Shown: positions 6,330 through 16,100 of the stretch, one piece after another
Position numbering within the stretch: the first letter of the stretch is position 1
Layout: each line of letters begins with the position of its first letter
Source of the DNA: a virus
Reading direction: 5' to 3' (one strand)
Virus record (IMG/VR): IMGVR_UViG_3300039050_000036
Span: 1-25,959 of that record
DNA length: 25,959 bases
Made by a program: the position numbers and the translations under genes
The notes under the pieces: generated by a model
What the model was told of the DNA's origin: nothing
Databases searched by the model: none
The model's input: the letters and a program-made list of their open reading frames with translations, nothing else

Positions 6330-8915
6330 ATGGCTAAAATATCAAAATCACGGTATAAGTCCTACGGGCAGAAGCAAAGATTCCAAAATCGAGGTGACGT
6401 TCTCAGTGCCTCGATTGACAGAATCAGACAGCAACGTGAAATAGAAATCAATGGCTTAAAAACATTAGCCAATAATGAAGAGAAAAATGCACAACTTCAA
6501 ATCAGAGGACTTAGAGCTGCTAATGATTCTCAGATTGACAATATAAACAAGATTAATAACTTTGAAAATAAAGTTACTGCAAATAGAGCAAGTGCTATGG
6601 AAGTACGTGCTGAGAGAGAAATTGATGCTATCTTAGGACGAGCTAAAGAAGCTGAAAAACAGCAGAAGTTTTATGAAGATTTTGCATCTACTCATTCAGC
6701 AAACTATGCTAAACTTGCACAAGGTTTATATGGTCTTGCACGTAAGAAACAAGGTGAGAGACAACTAGATAAACTAGATCCAAACTATATTGTTGAAGCT
6801 GGTGAGATCTGGACTAAAAGTGAGAAGTCTATAGAGAAGAACGCTAACACAGAAATAACTAACAGTGATACTAAAACAAATCCTTTAGATCCTGTTACGA
6901 AAAAAGAGATAGCTGTTCAAACTCTTAGTAGTAATAGACATTATCATAATGGTGTACTACAGGATGTTAAAAATAGTAGAGCTGCTATTAGTTCAGTAAT
7001 ACAACGTAAAGCTTTTGTTGAAGAAAATGGTGAGAGAAAAAGTTTACTTACTCCATCATTAGCTGTTAAAACTTATAGAGAATATGGCGAGGAAATTCTT
7101 AGGCAAACAGGAATACCTCGTCATTCTGCAACTGGTAGAGAGATAATCAAAACACTCGAAACTTGGGGTAGAGATGTAGCGGAAGTTCGTTACAATGCTA
7201 ACCAAGCATTTACTGACCAAAACTCTATTATTAAAAAAGTAGAAATTATGGCTCATGAGATTAAACAAGCTCATGCAGCTGTTGATGACGAAGCAAAACA
7301 AGATCTATGGGATTATGTACAAACTTCCAACCAATCTCTTCACCATATTATACAAGGTGCTATCTATGAATCTAGTGATGGTAAGTTTGGTCTTAAGTCT
7401 TGGAATCCTCAGAAAGTAAACGCTGCTATCTTGGAGTATTTACATCCACATTTTAAAGATTTACCAGATGAAGAGCAATATGAAATCTTTGATAACATAT
7501 TAAACTTTAATGCTGATACAGGTAAACTTACCATGATGGGTAATGAGACTGTAGGTATGCTTACCAGATCTAAAGAGTTACAAGAAAAGTTAGTTGAACT
7601 ACAAGATCAAGCTAGAAAGCAAAGAGAAACAGATATTCAGAATAAACTGGATTCTGACAGACGGGACAAAGTAGCACCTTTCGATGCTGCTTGGGAAAAA
7701 GGAATAAATGGTGATTGGACTGAGTTCAATGCAATAAAAAATGACTACGTAAGAGTTCTTGAATCAGATTTACTTAAGAATACTCCTTATCAAACTGAAG
7801 GATATAACCGACTAAACTGGAACCCTAATGATTATGGTGAATTTAACACATATGGGAGTGCTTTAGGAGAGTATGTAGATGGTAATTTAGATACTACTTT
7901 AATTATTATATCAAACAATGCTGGTGGTAGAGAGATAGAAAGTGGCTACGCATATGATCCACGATTTAAAAAGATAAATAAAGCTGTACAAGTTATTAAT
8001 AGTCTTGATGGAGATGTCGGGGCAATAGATAAAGCAGCTCTTGATATATACAAATTGTCTTTTGGCAAGACAGCTTTTAAAGATTCTCTTATAAATGAAG
8101 CTGATCGTAGAGTCATTACAGCAATTAAACATCATCTTATGCGAGAAATACTAAATGATGATTCAGATGATCCAGCATTTAAAGTTTTTACAAACGCAAG
8201 AAATACAGTTTCAGCTGCTTTTGAACTTGGTATAGAAAAAGAGCAAGGAATATATGCTGCAACTGAAGCATCTAATGCAAACTGGACACCAGCTGTTATA
8301 GATGCTAATGGTAAAGTTATAAAGAAAGGAGGTTATGGTGATAAAGGTGAAGGCTCTTCCAGACCATCAGTTTTAAATAATTTCGTTTTTCATAACTTTG
8401 ATGATAGAATAGACTCTAGTGTAACATTAACTGCAAAGAATATATATGAAGAGTTTATTCAACCAAAATCTGCTAATCTAGCTGGTACTTTATCTAAAGA
8501 GTATTTACAACAAAATATTGAAGCTAATCTAAATGGTCCTAATTCTATTTTAAGTATTGATGAAAAAAATTTTATTGCATTAAATGCTTTTAGTGGAGAC
8601 GCTGATAATAGAGCTATTAATAGTAACTTAAAAGTATTAATAACAATGGCTAGAAAACTAAATCCTAGCTTAACTACAAAAGATGTTATGGATATGGTTG
8701 TAAATGGTATAGCTGCTAATCCACAAGGTGGTTACTCTCAATTAGAAGGTAAAACTTACCCGATGGGATTAGATGACATAACTAAAAAATTAACAGGTAA
8801 ATGTACAAAGAGTAATAGAAATAACTTTGCTCTTTGCTTTAATGCGTTGTTGAAACAAAATGGGGTCGATATCAACAAGCCATCATCAGATCAAATTCTT
8901 AACTTATATCAATGA
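6330..8915 (+). CDS. Internal virion protein C-like (T7 gp15 position)
   Basis: An 861-residue protein between the gp14-like and gp16-like genes (T7 gp15 is 747). The N-terminus is basic (AKISKSRYKSYGQKQRF), followed by helical, charged sequence rich in Ala, Glu, Lys and Asn to about residue 450, with no membrane segment. T7 gp15 forms a hexameric tube in the periplasm during ejection, and the predicted helical content fits. The C-terminal 100 residues carry the only cysteines near the end (KCTKSNRNNFALCF), possibly a disulphide. Its stop overlaps the next ATG (ATGA). Function is inferred from gene order. Confidence 0.75.
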   Translation: MAKISKSRYKSYGQKQRFQNRGDVLSASIDRIRQQREIEINGLKTLANNEEKNAQLQIRGLRAANDSQIDNINKINNFENKVTANRASAMEVRAEREIDAILGRAKEAEKQQKFYEDFASTHSANYAKLAQGLYGLARKKQGERQLDKLDPNYIVEAGEIWTKSEKSIEKNANTEITNSDTKTNPLDPVTKKEIAVQTLSSNRHYHNGVLQDVKNSRAAISSVIQRKAFVEENGERKSLLTPSLAVKTYREYGEEILRQTGIPRHSATGREIIKTLETWGRDVAEVRYNANQAFTDQNSIIKKVEIMAHEIKQAHAAVDDEAKQDLWDYVQTSNQSLHHIIQGAIYESSDGKFGLKSWNPQKVNAAILEYLHPHFKDLPDEEQYEIFDNILNFNADTGKLTMMGNETVGMLTRSKELQEKLVELQDQARKQRETDIQNKLDSDRRDKVAPFDAAWEKGINGDWTEFNAIKNDYVRVLESDLLKNTPYQTEGYNRLNWNPNDYGEFNTYGSALGEYVDGNLDTTLIIISNNAGGREIESGYAYDPRFKKINKAVQVINSLDGDVGAIDKAALDIYKLSFGKTAFKDSLINEADRRVITAIKHHLMREILNDDSDDPAFKVFTNARNTVSAAFELGIEKEQGIYAATEASNANWTPAVIDANGKVIKKGGYGDKGEGSSRPSVLNNFVFHNFDDRIDSSVTLTAKNIYEEFIQPKSANLAGTLSKEYLQQNIEANLNGPNSILSIDEKNFIALNAFSGDADNRAINSNLKVLITMARKLNPSLTTKDVMDMVVNGIAANPQGGYSQLEGKTYPMGLDDITKKLTGKCTKSNRNNFALCFNALLKQNGVDINKPSSDQILNLYQ

Positions 8916-11900
8916 ATGAAGAAGAACTACTAGAAGAAGAAGAACAGAATCAGGTAATAGAACCAGAAATAGCTTTTGACTACTCTGATTCAAATGAAGT
9001 ACAAAATATTACTACTGGTGGTAATTTCAATGCACCTTTTAAATCTAAAATAGGTAACAGTACAGTAGACTTGTCTGATAAAACTAACCAAGATAAAATG
9101 CTTGAAGAGTATGATACTTGGTGGAAGCATGGTTTAAACATGGGAATAGTTGCTGAAGATAAGAAAGAAGAACGTAATAAGATGAGAAATGATTGGTATT
9201 TAAAGTACCATAACATGGACTACGATACTTATTTAGGTGAAAAACAGAATGAACCTAAAGTAAGTATGTATGGCTCTTCTAATCCTATTGAAATATTAGG
9301 TGACACAATAGATGGATTACGTGCCCCCGGTATGGGAGCAGCTGATTTCGTTATGGATGCTGTTGGTCTGATGGGAGAGTGGGGTGACGAATTAGATGAT
9401 AGATGGGATGCTGCCACAAAGATGGATGATCCTGTACATCAACAGATTCGTACACTTTCTTCTGTTATTATTCCTTCATTGATAACCGGTTATGGTACTG
9501 CGTCTTTAATTGGTAAGATACCTAAGATGCCTGCATTAGTAAAAATGTTAACTACTGCTGGTGCTTGGACATTAGAATCTCAAATTGTAAGTGGTATTAG
9601 TGATACAAGTGAAGACCATAGTTTGTCTGGTGCACTGGTACAGATGTGGCCCGGGGTCTTTGACGTTGGCGGACGCTTACCATTACCAGAACAGTTCATA
9701 ACTTACGACGAAGATAGTCCTGAGATTAGACGAGAAAAGAATAGAAAGGAAGCAGCTGTATTATCGTTTGTTTCTACCATAGCTGGTGGTGCATTACAGA
9801 TGTACAGAGCAAAACTGATGGGTAAAGCTGCACCAGAAAAAATGGAATGGTTCATACCTAAAAATGAAGCAGCAGAACAGTACAAACAAACATCAATGTT
9901 TAAAGGTACTGATGAAAATACTTTAATCAAGATACAAGAAATACAAACAGCTTTATCAACTAAGAAGCTCAGTAAACAAAATGAGAATGTTTTAATTAAT
10001 GAGTTATTAGCTTTAGAAGATGACTTACGTAAGTTTAATACTTTAGATGGTTATGCTGACGAATCTAATATAAAATTAGCTGATGAAATTGAAGCAGCTA
10101 AACGAAGAAAGATTAAAAATCCAGATCAGCTTGAGTTAGACTTAGGTATTGATCCTGACCTAGATCCCGGACTTCTAGATCCCGCTTCTAAGACACGCCA
10201 GATCCCTCCTAGAGGCAATGTAGCCCGTAATATGGCTGATACTACCGCCATCAAGTTAGGCAACTCTACAGGCGATCCAGCACCTATTATAACAGAGGCT
10301 ATGAGAGAGAAGGGTATGATGGTAGGTGACAAGTCTCGTGACGTTGTTATGGGTATAGCTGAGTCTGCTAGAATGTCAGGTGATTTTGACGCTATAGTAG
10401 ATGGTTTTAGATATGATAACCAGCAAATGAACTCAGCAGCTTGGGGTATATTTCAAGATATTATATCTGCGGATAACGTTGAAGACGTAAGAAACTTATT
10501 CTTAAGTGATCGAGATGTTAAAAACATACTGTTTGGTACTTTTAAAGTTGACTATGTTAACGAAGAACAAGCTAGAGGTATCGCTTTTGCTATCAAATAC
10601 CTAACAGACAGATTCCTAGGCTATGATATAGCTACATCATCTGCTCGAGTTATGGATACATTAGGTAGAGAGATTAGTACTTTAGCTGGTGCTATACAAG
10701 ATTTTGCCCCAGACTGGTTAGATGATGATAGAGTTATAGGTGTCATACTGGACAAACTAAACTATCTTATGAATGAGTATTCATTGAATAAGTATATAGC
10801 TGGTTGGTCTTTACGTAATAAAAACTGGTTTAACGAAATACCAGCTGGTGATTTTGACACAGTTATAACACGTATTATAGATGAGTTTACAGTAGCTCAA
10901 AACTCTATACATGCTAAGAATAAGAAGTTTCTTCAAACTTTAAAAGGTTTAAAGCAGACTATGCCAGAAGCCCTTGAGCCTATGGTTGATGTGTTTAGAG
11001 CTACTGACGGTGACGTTAGTGACTTAGCTAAACTATATAAGTGGACTGAACAACAAGTCACACCTTGGGGTGCTCTTAAGAGTCCTAATCCTAAAGAAAT
11101 GAATTTATTTGCTAAAGGATTATGGGCTAACCATATGAACTTTATGTTATCAGGAGCAGCACCAATAAATGCTACAGTTGGTAATGCTTATAATATTATA
11201 ATCAAACCACTAACAAATACTCTAGGTGCTATTCCTTGGGCTATAGCTAGACGTGATGTAGATGCTGTGAAAAGACAAGCTTATTTCTTTGGTGCAGTAT
11301 TTGAAACAAACAGAAGAGCTTTGAAACATGCGTTTAAGACTATGAAACAAGCTCATAAAGATCCAACAGAATTACTAAAAGCATATAAGAAAGACTTTAA
11401 AATTCAAGAAGATAAAGTAGGTAACATACTCAGGAAGATGAAAACTGTCTATGAAAAAGACAATAACGTTGGTATGAATTTTCAGATAGACTTGGCACTT
11501 GGATTAAATGACATAGGTCGCATCCCTGCTGCACGTTATGGTAGTACTGGTTTAATGTTTCCTGACGGTTATGCTGCTGATATGATGGGTACATACTCTC
11601 GAAGAATGCAAGCTTATGATGAAGTCTTATATGAATATGGTGGTCTTGATATCCCTGATGGTCCAGCTAAACTTTTAGAAGCTGAACGAAGATTAGCTAA
11701 GAGTACATTTGACTCTAACGATATTCTTCAAGATCCTATTGCTAAAGCTCTTGCAGGGGAAGTACAGTTAAACTTAGATGATGGTGTTTCAAGGTGGATT
11801 AATCAAGCAATTACAGCATATCCAGCTCTTCGTTATCAATTAACATTCCCACGTACACAGGTTAACTGGGTTAAAGCAGCAGCTTCTTGGACTCCTATTA

Positions 11901-13192
11901 GTCTAATTCCCGGCATGAATAGATATGCTAAAACTATTTATGCAAAAACTGATGAACAGATAGCCGCAGCTCTACTAGAACATGGTATAGATCTAACTAA
12001 TACTCCAAACGCTAACGTTGTATTTCAACAGTTACAGCACGAGTACACAGGTAGATTAATGTTTACTGGCTTGTTATTTACGAGTGCATACAGCTATGCT
12101 ATGGCTGGTAACATTAGAGGTAATGGACATTATAACCAAGAAACAAGAAGAAAACATAGAGACTTATATGGCTACCAACCTAAAACTGTTAAGATTGGTG
12201 ATAAATGGTATAGCTATGAAGGTATACCCGGTGTAGAACAAACCTTAGCTATCTTAGGAGATATGGCATTATACTCTCATCTCTTAGGTCAACCTGTAGT
12301 AGAAGATATAGGTGGTAAATTAATGTGGACTCTTATGGCTTCATTTGGTCAGAATACACCTTTAACTAGCATTGAACCTATCATTGCTATTTTAAATGCT
12401 GACTTAAGTGGATTCCAAAGATTAGCTGCACAGATTACTAGATCATTCATCCCTATGTCTAGTGCATTAGGTGTCTTATCAAATGCTATTGATGGAGCTC
12501 AAAAGGATATTCAAGGAGAATACCTCGAGTATTTAATGAACAAGTTTCCTGTAGCTAAAAACTTCTTACCTGATAGTATTAATCCTTTAGGTGGTGGTAA
12601 TAATGGTGTACAAGAGCCAGATCCTAACGATCCTTTACAAGCTATAAATTGTGCTATAAATCCATTTGCTGTTTGTGCACAACCCGGTGGAGACATGTCA
12701 TACAAAACTCAAACTGGAGAAACTGTTACATTTGATGAAACAATGGATTTCTTAAGAATGATTAATTATACAGGTATATCTAGATTAAACATGGATTCTA
12801 CTGGATCTTATAAGTATGAGACTGTTGAACGTAACAAGATTCTATCTTATATGGCTGAAAGACAACCTTGGCAACGAATAGCTGAGATTATGGTACTACC
12901 TGAGACTCGCAGACAAATCAAGGAATTTAGACAGTACAAAGATATGCACATCTTAGGTAAGAATGAAAGAATAGAACTTAAACTAAAACTTTTACCTTTC
13001 TTCAGAAAGATTGATAAAATAGTTCGTGAAGAGCAAAAGCTTGCCGAGGATCGTTATAAAATAGGTGAAGATAATATTATAGATCAACAACGAGCTGATT
13101 TTGAAATGGAACAAGGTAACATTCAAGGAGCTGCTCAAATAGAAAAGCAAAACTTAGAAACACAAAAACTTTTACAGTACAATAACAACTAA
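8912..13192 (+). CDS. Internal virion protein D-like (T7 gp16 position)
   Basis: A 1426-residue protein in the gp16 slot (T7 gp16 is 1318). The N-terminus is very acidic (EEELLEEEEQNQ). Hydrophobic or amphipathic stretches appear at about residues 190-235 (SSVIIPSLITGYGTASLIG), 290 (VLSFVSTIAGGALQMY) and 1050 (RLMFTGLLFTSAYSYAMAG). T7 gp16 begins with a lytic transglycosylase domain; I do not see its catalytic E-S signature here, so the wall-cutting activity may be absent or diverged. The C-terminal 80 residues are a charged helix ending in a Gln/Asn-rich tail. An alternative ATG lies at 8916; 8912 is preferred because it overlaps the previous stop. Role inferred: inner-membrane part of the ejection channel. 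Confidence 0.8.
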   Translation: MNEEELLEEEEQNQVIEPEIAFDYSDSNEVQNITTGGNFNAPFKSKIGNSTVDLSDKTNQDKMLEEYDTWWKHGLNMGIVAEDKKEERNKMRNDWYLKYHNMDYDTYLGEKQNEPKVSMYGSSNPIEILGDTIDGLRAPGMGAADFVMDAVGLMGEWGDELDDRWDAATKMDDPVHQQIRTLSSVIIPSLITGYGTASLIGKIPKMPALVKMLTTAGAWTLESQIVSGISDTSEDHSLSGALVQMWPGVFDVGGRLPLPEQFITYDEDSPEIRREKNRKEAAVLSFVSTIAGGALQMYRAKLMGKAAPEKMEWFIPKNEAAEQYKQTSMFKGTDENTLIKIQEIQTALSTKKLSKQNENVLINELLALEDDLRKFNTLDGYADESNIKLADEIEAAKRRKIKNPDQLELDLGIDPDLDPGLLDPASKTRQIPPRGNVARNMADTTAIKLGNSTGDPAPIITEAMREKGMMVGDKSRDVVMGIAESARMSGDFDAIVDGFRYDNQQMNSAAWGIFQDIISADNVEDVRNLFLSDRDVKNILFGTFKVDYVNEEQARGIAFAIKYLTDRFLGYDIATSSARVMDTLGREISTLAGAIQDFAPDWLDDDRVIGVILDKLNYLMNEYSLNKYIAGWSLRNKNWFNEIPAGDFDTVITRIIDEFTVAQNSIHAKNKKFLQTLKGLKQTMPEALEPMVDVFRATDGDVSDLAKLYKWTEQQVTPWGALKSPNPKEMNLFAKGLWANHMNFMLSGAAPINATVGNAYNIIIKPLTNTLGAIPWAIARRDVDAVKRQAYFFGAVFETNRRALKHAFKTMKQAHKDPTELLKAYKKDFKIQEDKVGNILRKMKTVYEKDNNVGMNFQIDLALGLNDIGRIPAARYGSTGLMFPDGYAADMMGTYSRRMQAYDEVLYEYGGLDIPDGPAKLLEAERRLAKSTFDSNDILQDPIAKALAGEVQLNLDDGVSRWINQAITAYPALRYQLTFPRTQVNWVKAAASWTPISLIPGMNRYAKTIYAKTDEQIAAALLEHGIDLTNTPNANVVFQQLQHEYTGRLMFTGLLFTSAYSYAMAGNIRGNGHYNQETRRKHRDLYGYQPKTVKIGDKWYSYEGIPGVEQTLAILGDMALYSHLLGQPVVEDIGGKLMWTLMASFGQNTPLTSIEPIIAILNADLSGFQRLAAQITRSFIPMSSALGVLSNAIDGAQKDIQGEYLEYLMNKFPVAKNFLPDSINPLGGGNNGVQEPDPNDPLQAINCAINPFAVCAQPGGDMSYKTQTGETVTFDETMDFLRMINYTGISRLNMDSTGSYKYETVERNKILSYMAERQPWQRIAEIMVLPETRRQIKEFRQYKDMHILGKNERIELKLKLLPFFRKIDKIVREEQKLAEDRYKIGEDNIIDQQRADFEMEQGNIQGAAQIEKQNLETQKLLQYNNN

Positions 13193-13197
13193 TTAAT

Positions 13198-16100
13198 ATG
13201 GCTGTTACAGAAAATTCGTATACAGGTAATGGGTCTCAGACCAATTACTCTTTTACATTTCCATATCTAAAGTCAACCGACGTACAAGTACAGGTTGACG
13301 CAGCCGTGACTACTGCGTGGTCATTTGCCAACGCTACCACGGTACAATTTAATACTGCTCCCGCTAACGGAGCCAAAATCAAAATACTTAGAGATACGAA
13401 CGTCGATAGTCTAGCAGCCACCTTTTATGCTGGATCTTCAATTAAGTCAGAAGATCTTAATGATAACTATACTCAAAACTTATACAAAACTCAAGAGGTA
13501 GGAGCTAGGTTTTTCAGTAACACTGGTGGAACCATGACTGGAGACCTAACTCTTGCAGAGGACGTAGAGATAATTTTTGAGGGTGCTACAGATGACGCAC
13601 ACGAAACTAAGTTAACTGTAGCTGACCCTACAGCAGACAGAACAATTACTTTACCTAACGTAACTGGTACAGTAGTAACAACAGGAGACACAGGCACAGT
13701 TGCTACAGGTATGATAGCAGCTGATGCAGTTAACGGAACAAAGATAGCTGATGACTCTATTAACTCAGAGCACTATGTTGATGGTTCTATTGATACTCAG
13801 CATATAGCGGACTCACAAATTACAACTGCTAAGATAGCTGACAATAATGTTACAACTGCTAAAATAGTAGATGCAAATATAACAACAGCCAAGATTGCTG
13901 GTGATGCAGTTACACAAGCTAAAATACAAGCTGGTGCTGTAGGTAATACTAAACTAGCTAGTGATGCAGTGACTACAGTTAAGATTGCAGACAATCAGAT
14001 AACTACAGCAAAGATAGCTAATGATGCAGTTACAGCAGATAAGATAGCTAATACTTCAGTTACAGCTGGTTCATATTCTGCTGCTGACATTACAGTTGAT
14101 GCACAGGGTAGAGTTACAGCTGCATCTAGTGGAGCTATAGCTACAAGTGAAATAACTGACTCAGCAGTTAGTACAGCTAAGTTAGCAAACGATTCTGTTA
14201 CTACAGCAAAAATAGCTAACGATGCAGTCACAGCAGCTAAGATAGCTACTGATACAATAACACAAGGTGAACTGGCTAACAGCTCAGTCGGCTCAGGTGA
14301 ACTTGCTTCTAACTCTGTTATAACATCTAAAATTACAGATGCTAACGTAACAACAGTTAAAATTGCAGACTCTAACGTAACACTAGCCAAGTTAGCTAGT
14401 GATTTAAAACAGACATCTATATCTAATAGTGATGCTCAGTTACCAACATCTGGAGCTGTTGTCGACTATGTTGCTGCACAGATCGCACCTCTTGGTGGAT
14501 TAGAAGTTATAGCAACAGATGCAGCATTTCCAAATGCACAGCCTCAAGCTGGTGTAGTAATATCTATAGCAGATGCTGGAGGTTTAGTCGTAAATGGATC
14601 TGGTACATCAACTACAGGTAGAACTGTAGGCGGAAGTACAGTAACTATTAATAATATCAACTCTCAATTTAACAACACTACTGTTGATAATGGAGTAGCT
14701 ATGATGGTTAGTTCTACTGGCTCTGGTCAGATATACAACTATCATAAAGCAACACTTAAAGAAGCTGATTTACTTAGCCTTAGTGGTGATATAAATGATT
14801 TTGCTGAAAGATATAGAGTATCTAATACTGCACCTACTTCTTCTTTAGATGAAGGAGACTTGTGGTGGGATAGTGCTACAGATAAACTAAAGGTATATGA
14901 TGGTTCTTCATGGGACGAAGTAGCATCTAGTGGTGACTTTTATATAAATACAATATCTAGTTATACAGGAACAGGAGGTAATAGTGCAACATTTGACGGA
15001 ACAGCTTATAGGTTTGTCTTATCAAACCCCGGTTCTTCAGCTCAACAACATGTCGTATCAATCAATGGAGTCATTCAGAAACCTAATTCTGGAACCAGCC
15101 AACCCTCAGAGGGATTTGTTATTGATGGTTCTAGTATTATTTTCTCCAATGCTCCTGCTAGCGGCTCTGACTATTTCATCCTCACGCTCGGAACAACAGT
15201 AAGTATTGGTACACCAAGTGATGGTACAGTAACAGCTCCTAAGATTGCGAGTGGTGCTGTAACTACAGCTAAGATTGCAGATGATAATGTTACAGCAGCT
15301 AAGATATCTAATAACGAGGACTTTACTATTAACAGCGTAACTGTTGGTAAAGGTGCAAACTCTGTTGCTGGTAACACAGTTCTTGGAGAGAGTGCTTTAG
15401 ATGCTTCTGTTAGTGGAGTTGATAATACAGCCATTGGTAAAAATGCTTTAACAGCATTAACTTCGGGAGCAGATAACACTGGTGTTGGTAAAGCTTCATT
15501 AGCTGCTTTGACTACAGGAAGTCATAATACTGCAATCGGAACTGAATCTATGGATGCACTTTCTACAGGTTCACATAATACAGGATTAGGTAAAGCTGCT
15601 CTTGGGTCTTTAACTACAGCAGATAACAATACAGCAGTAGGTTCTGGTACTTTAGGTTTAAACACAACTGGAACTAACAATACAGCAGTTGGAAGAAGTG
15701 CTTTAGTAGAAAACACAACTGGAGCTTCAAACGTAGCAGTAGGTGCGTATACCTTAGATGCTAACACTACAGCTTCCGATAACACTGCTGTTGGAATGGG
15801 TGCATTAGGTTTAAACACAACTGGTGCAAGTAATGTTGCTGTTGGTAGAGGAGCATTAGACTCTAATACTACAGCTTCCAATAATACAGGTCTAGGTAAA
15901 GACGCTTTATATGCAAACACAACTGGAGGTACTAATACTGCTGTAGGAAAAGACTCTTTAGCGTCAAATACAACTGCTAGTGCCAATACTGCATGTGGTA
16001 AATCAGCATTACAATTAAACACGACAGGGGCAAATAACACTGCTGTAGGTAAAGATGCTCTTTATGCAAACACAACTGGTCTATCAAATACTGCGGTAGG

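Noticed and set aside
6095-6337. Plus-strand frame overlapping the end of the gp14-like gene
   Set aside because: It is a shifted reading of the real gene with no start signal and no recognisable content.
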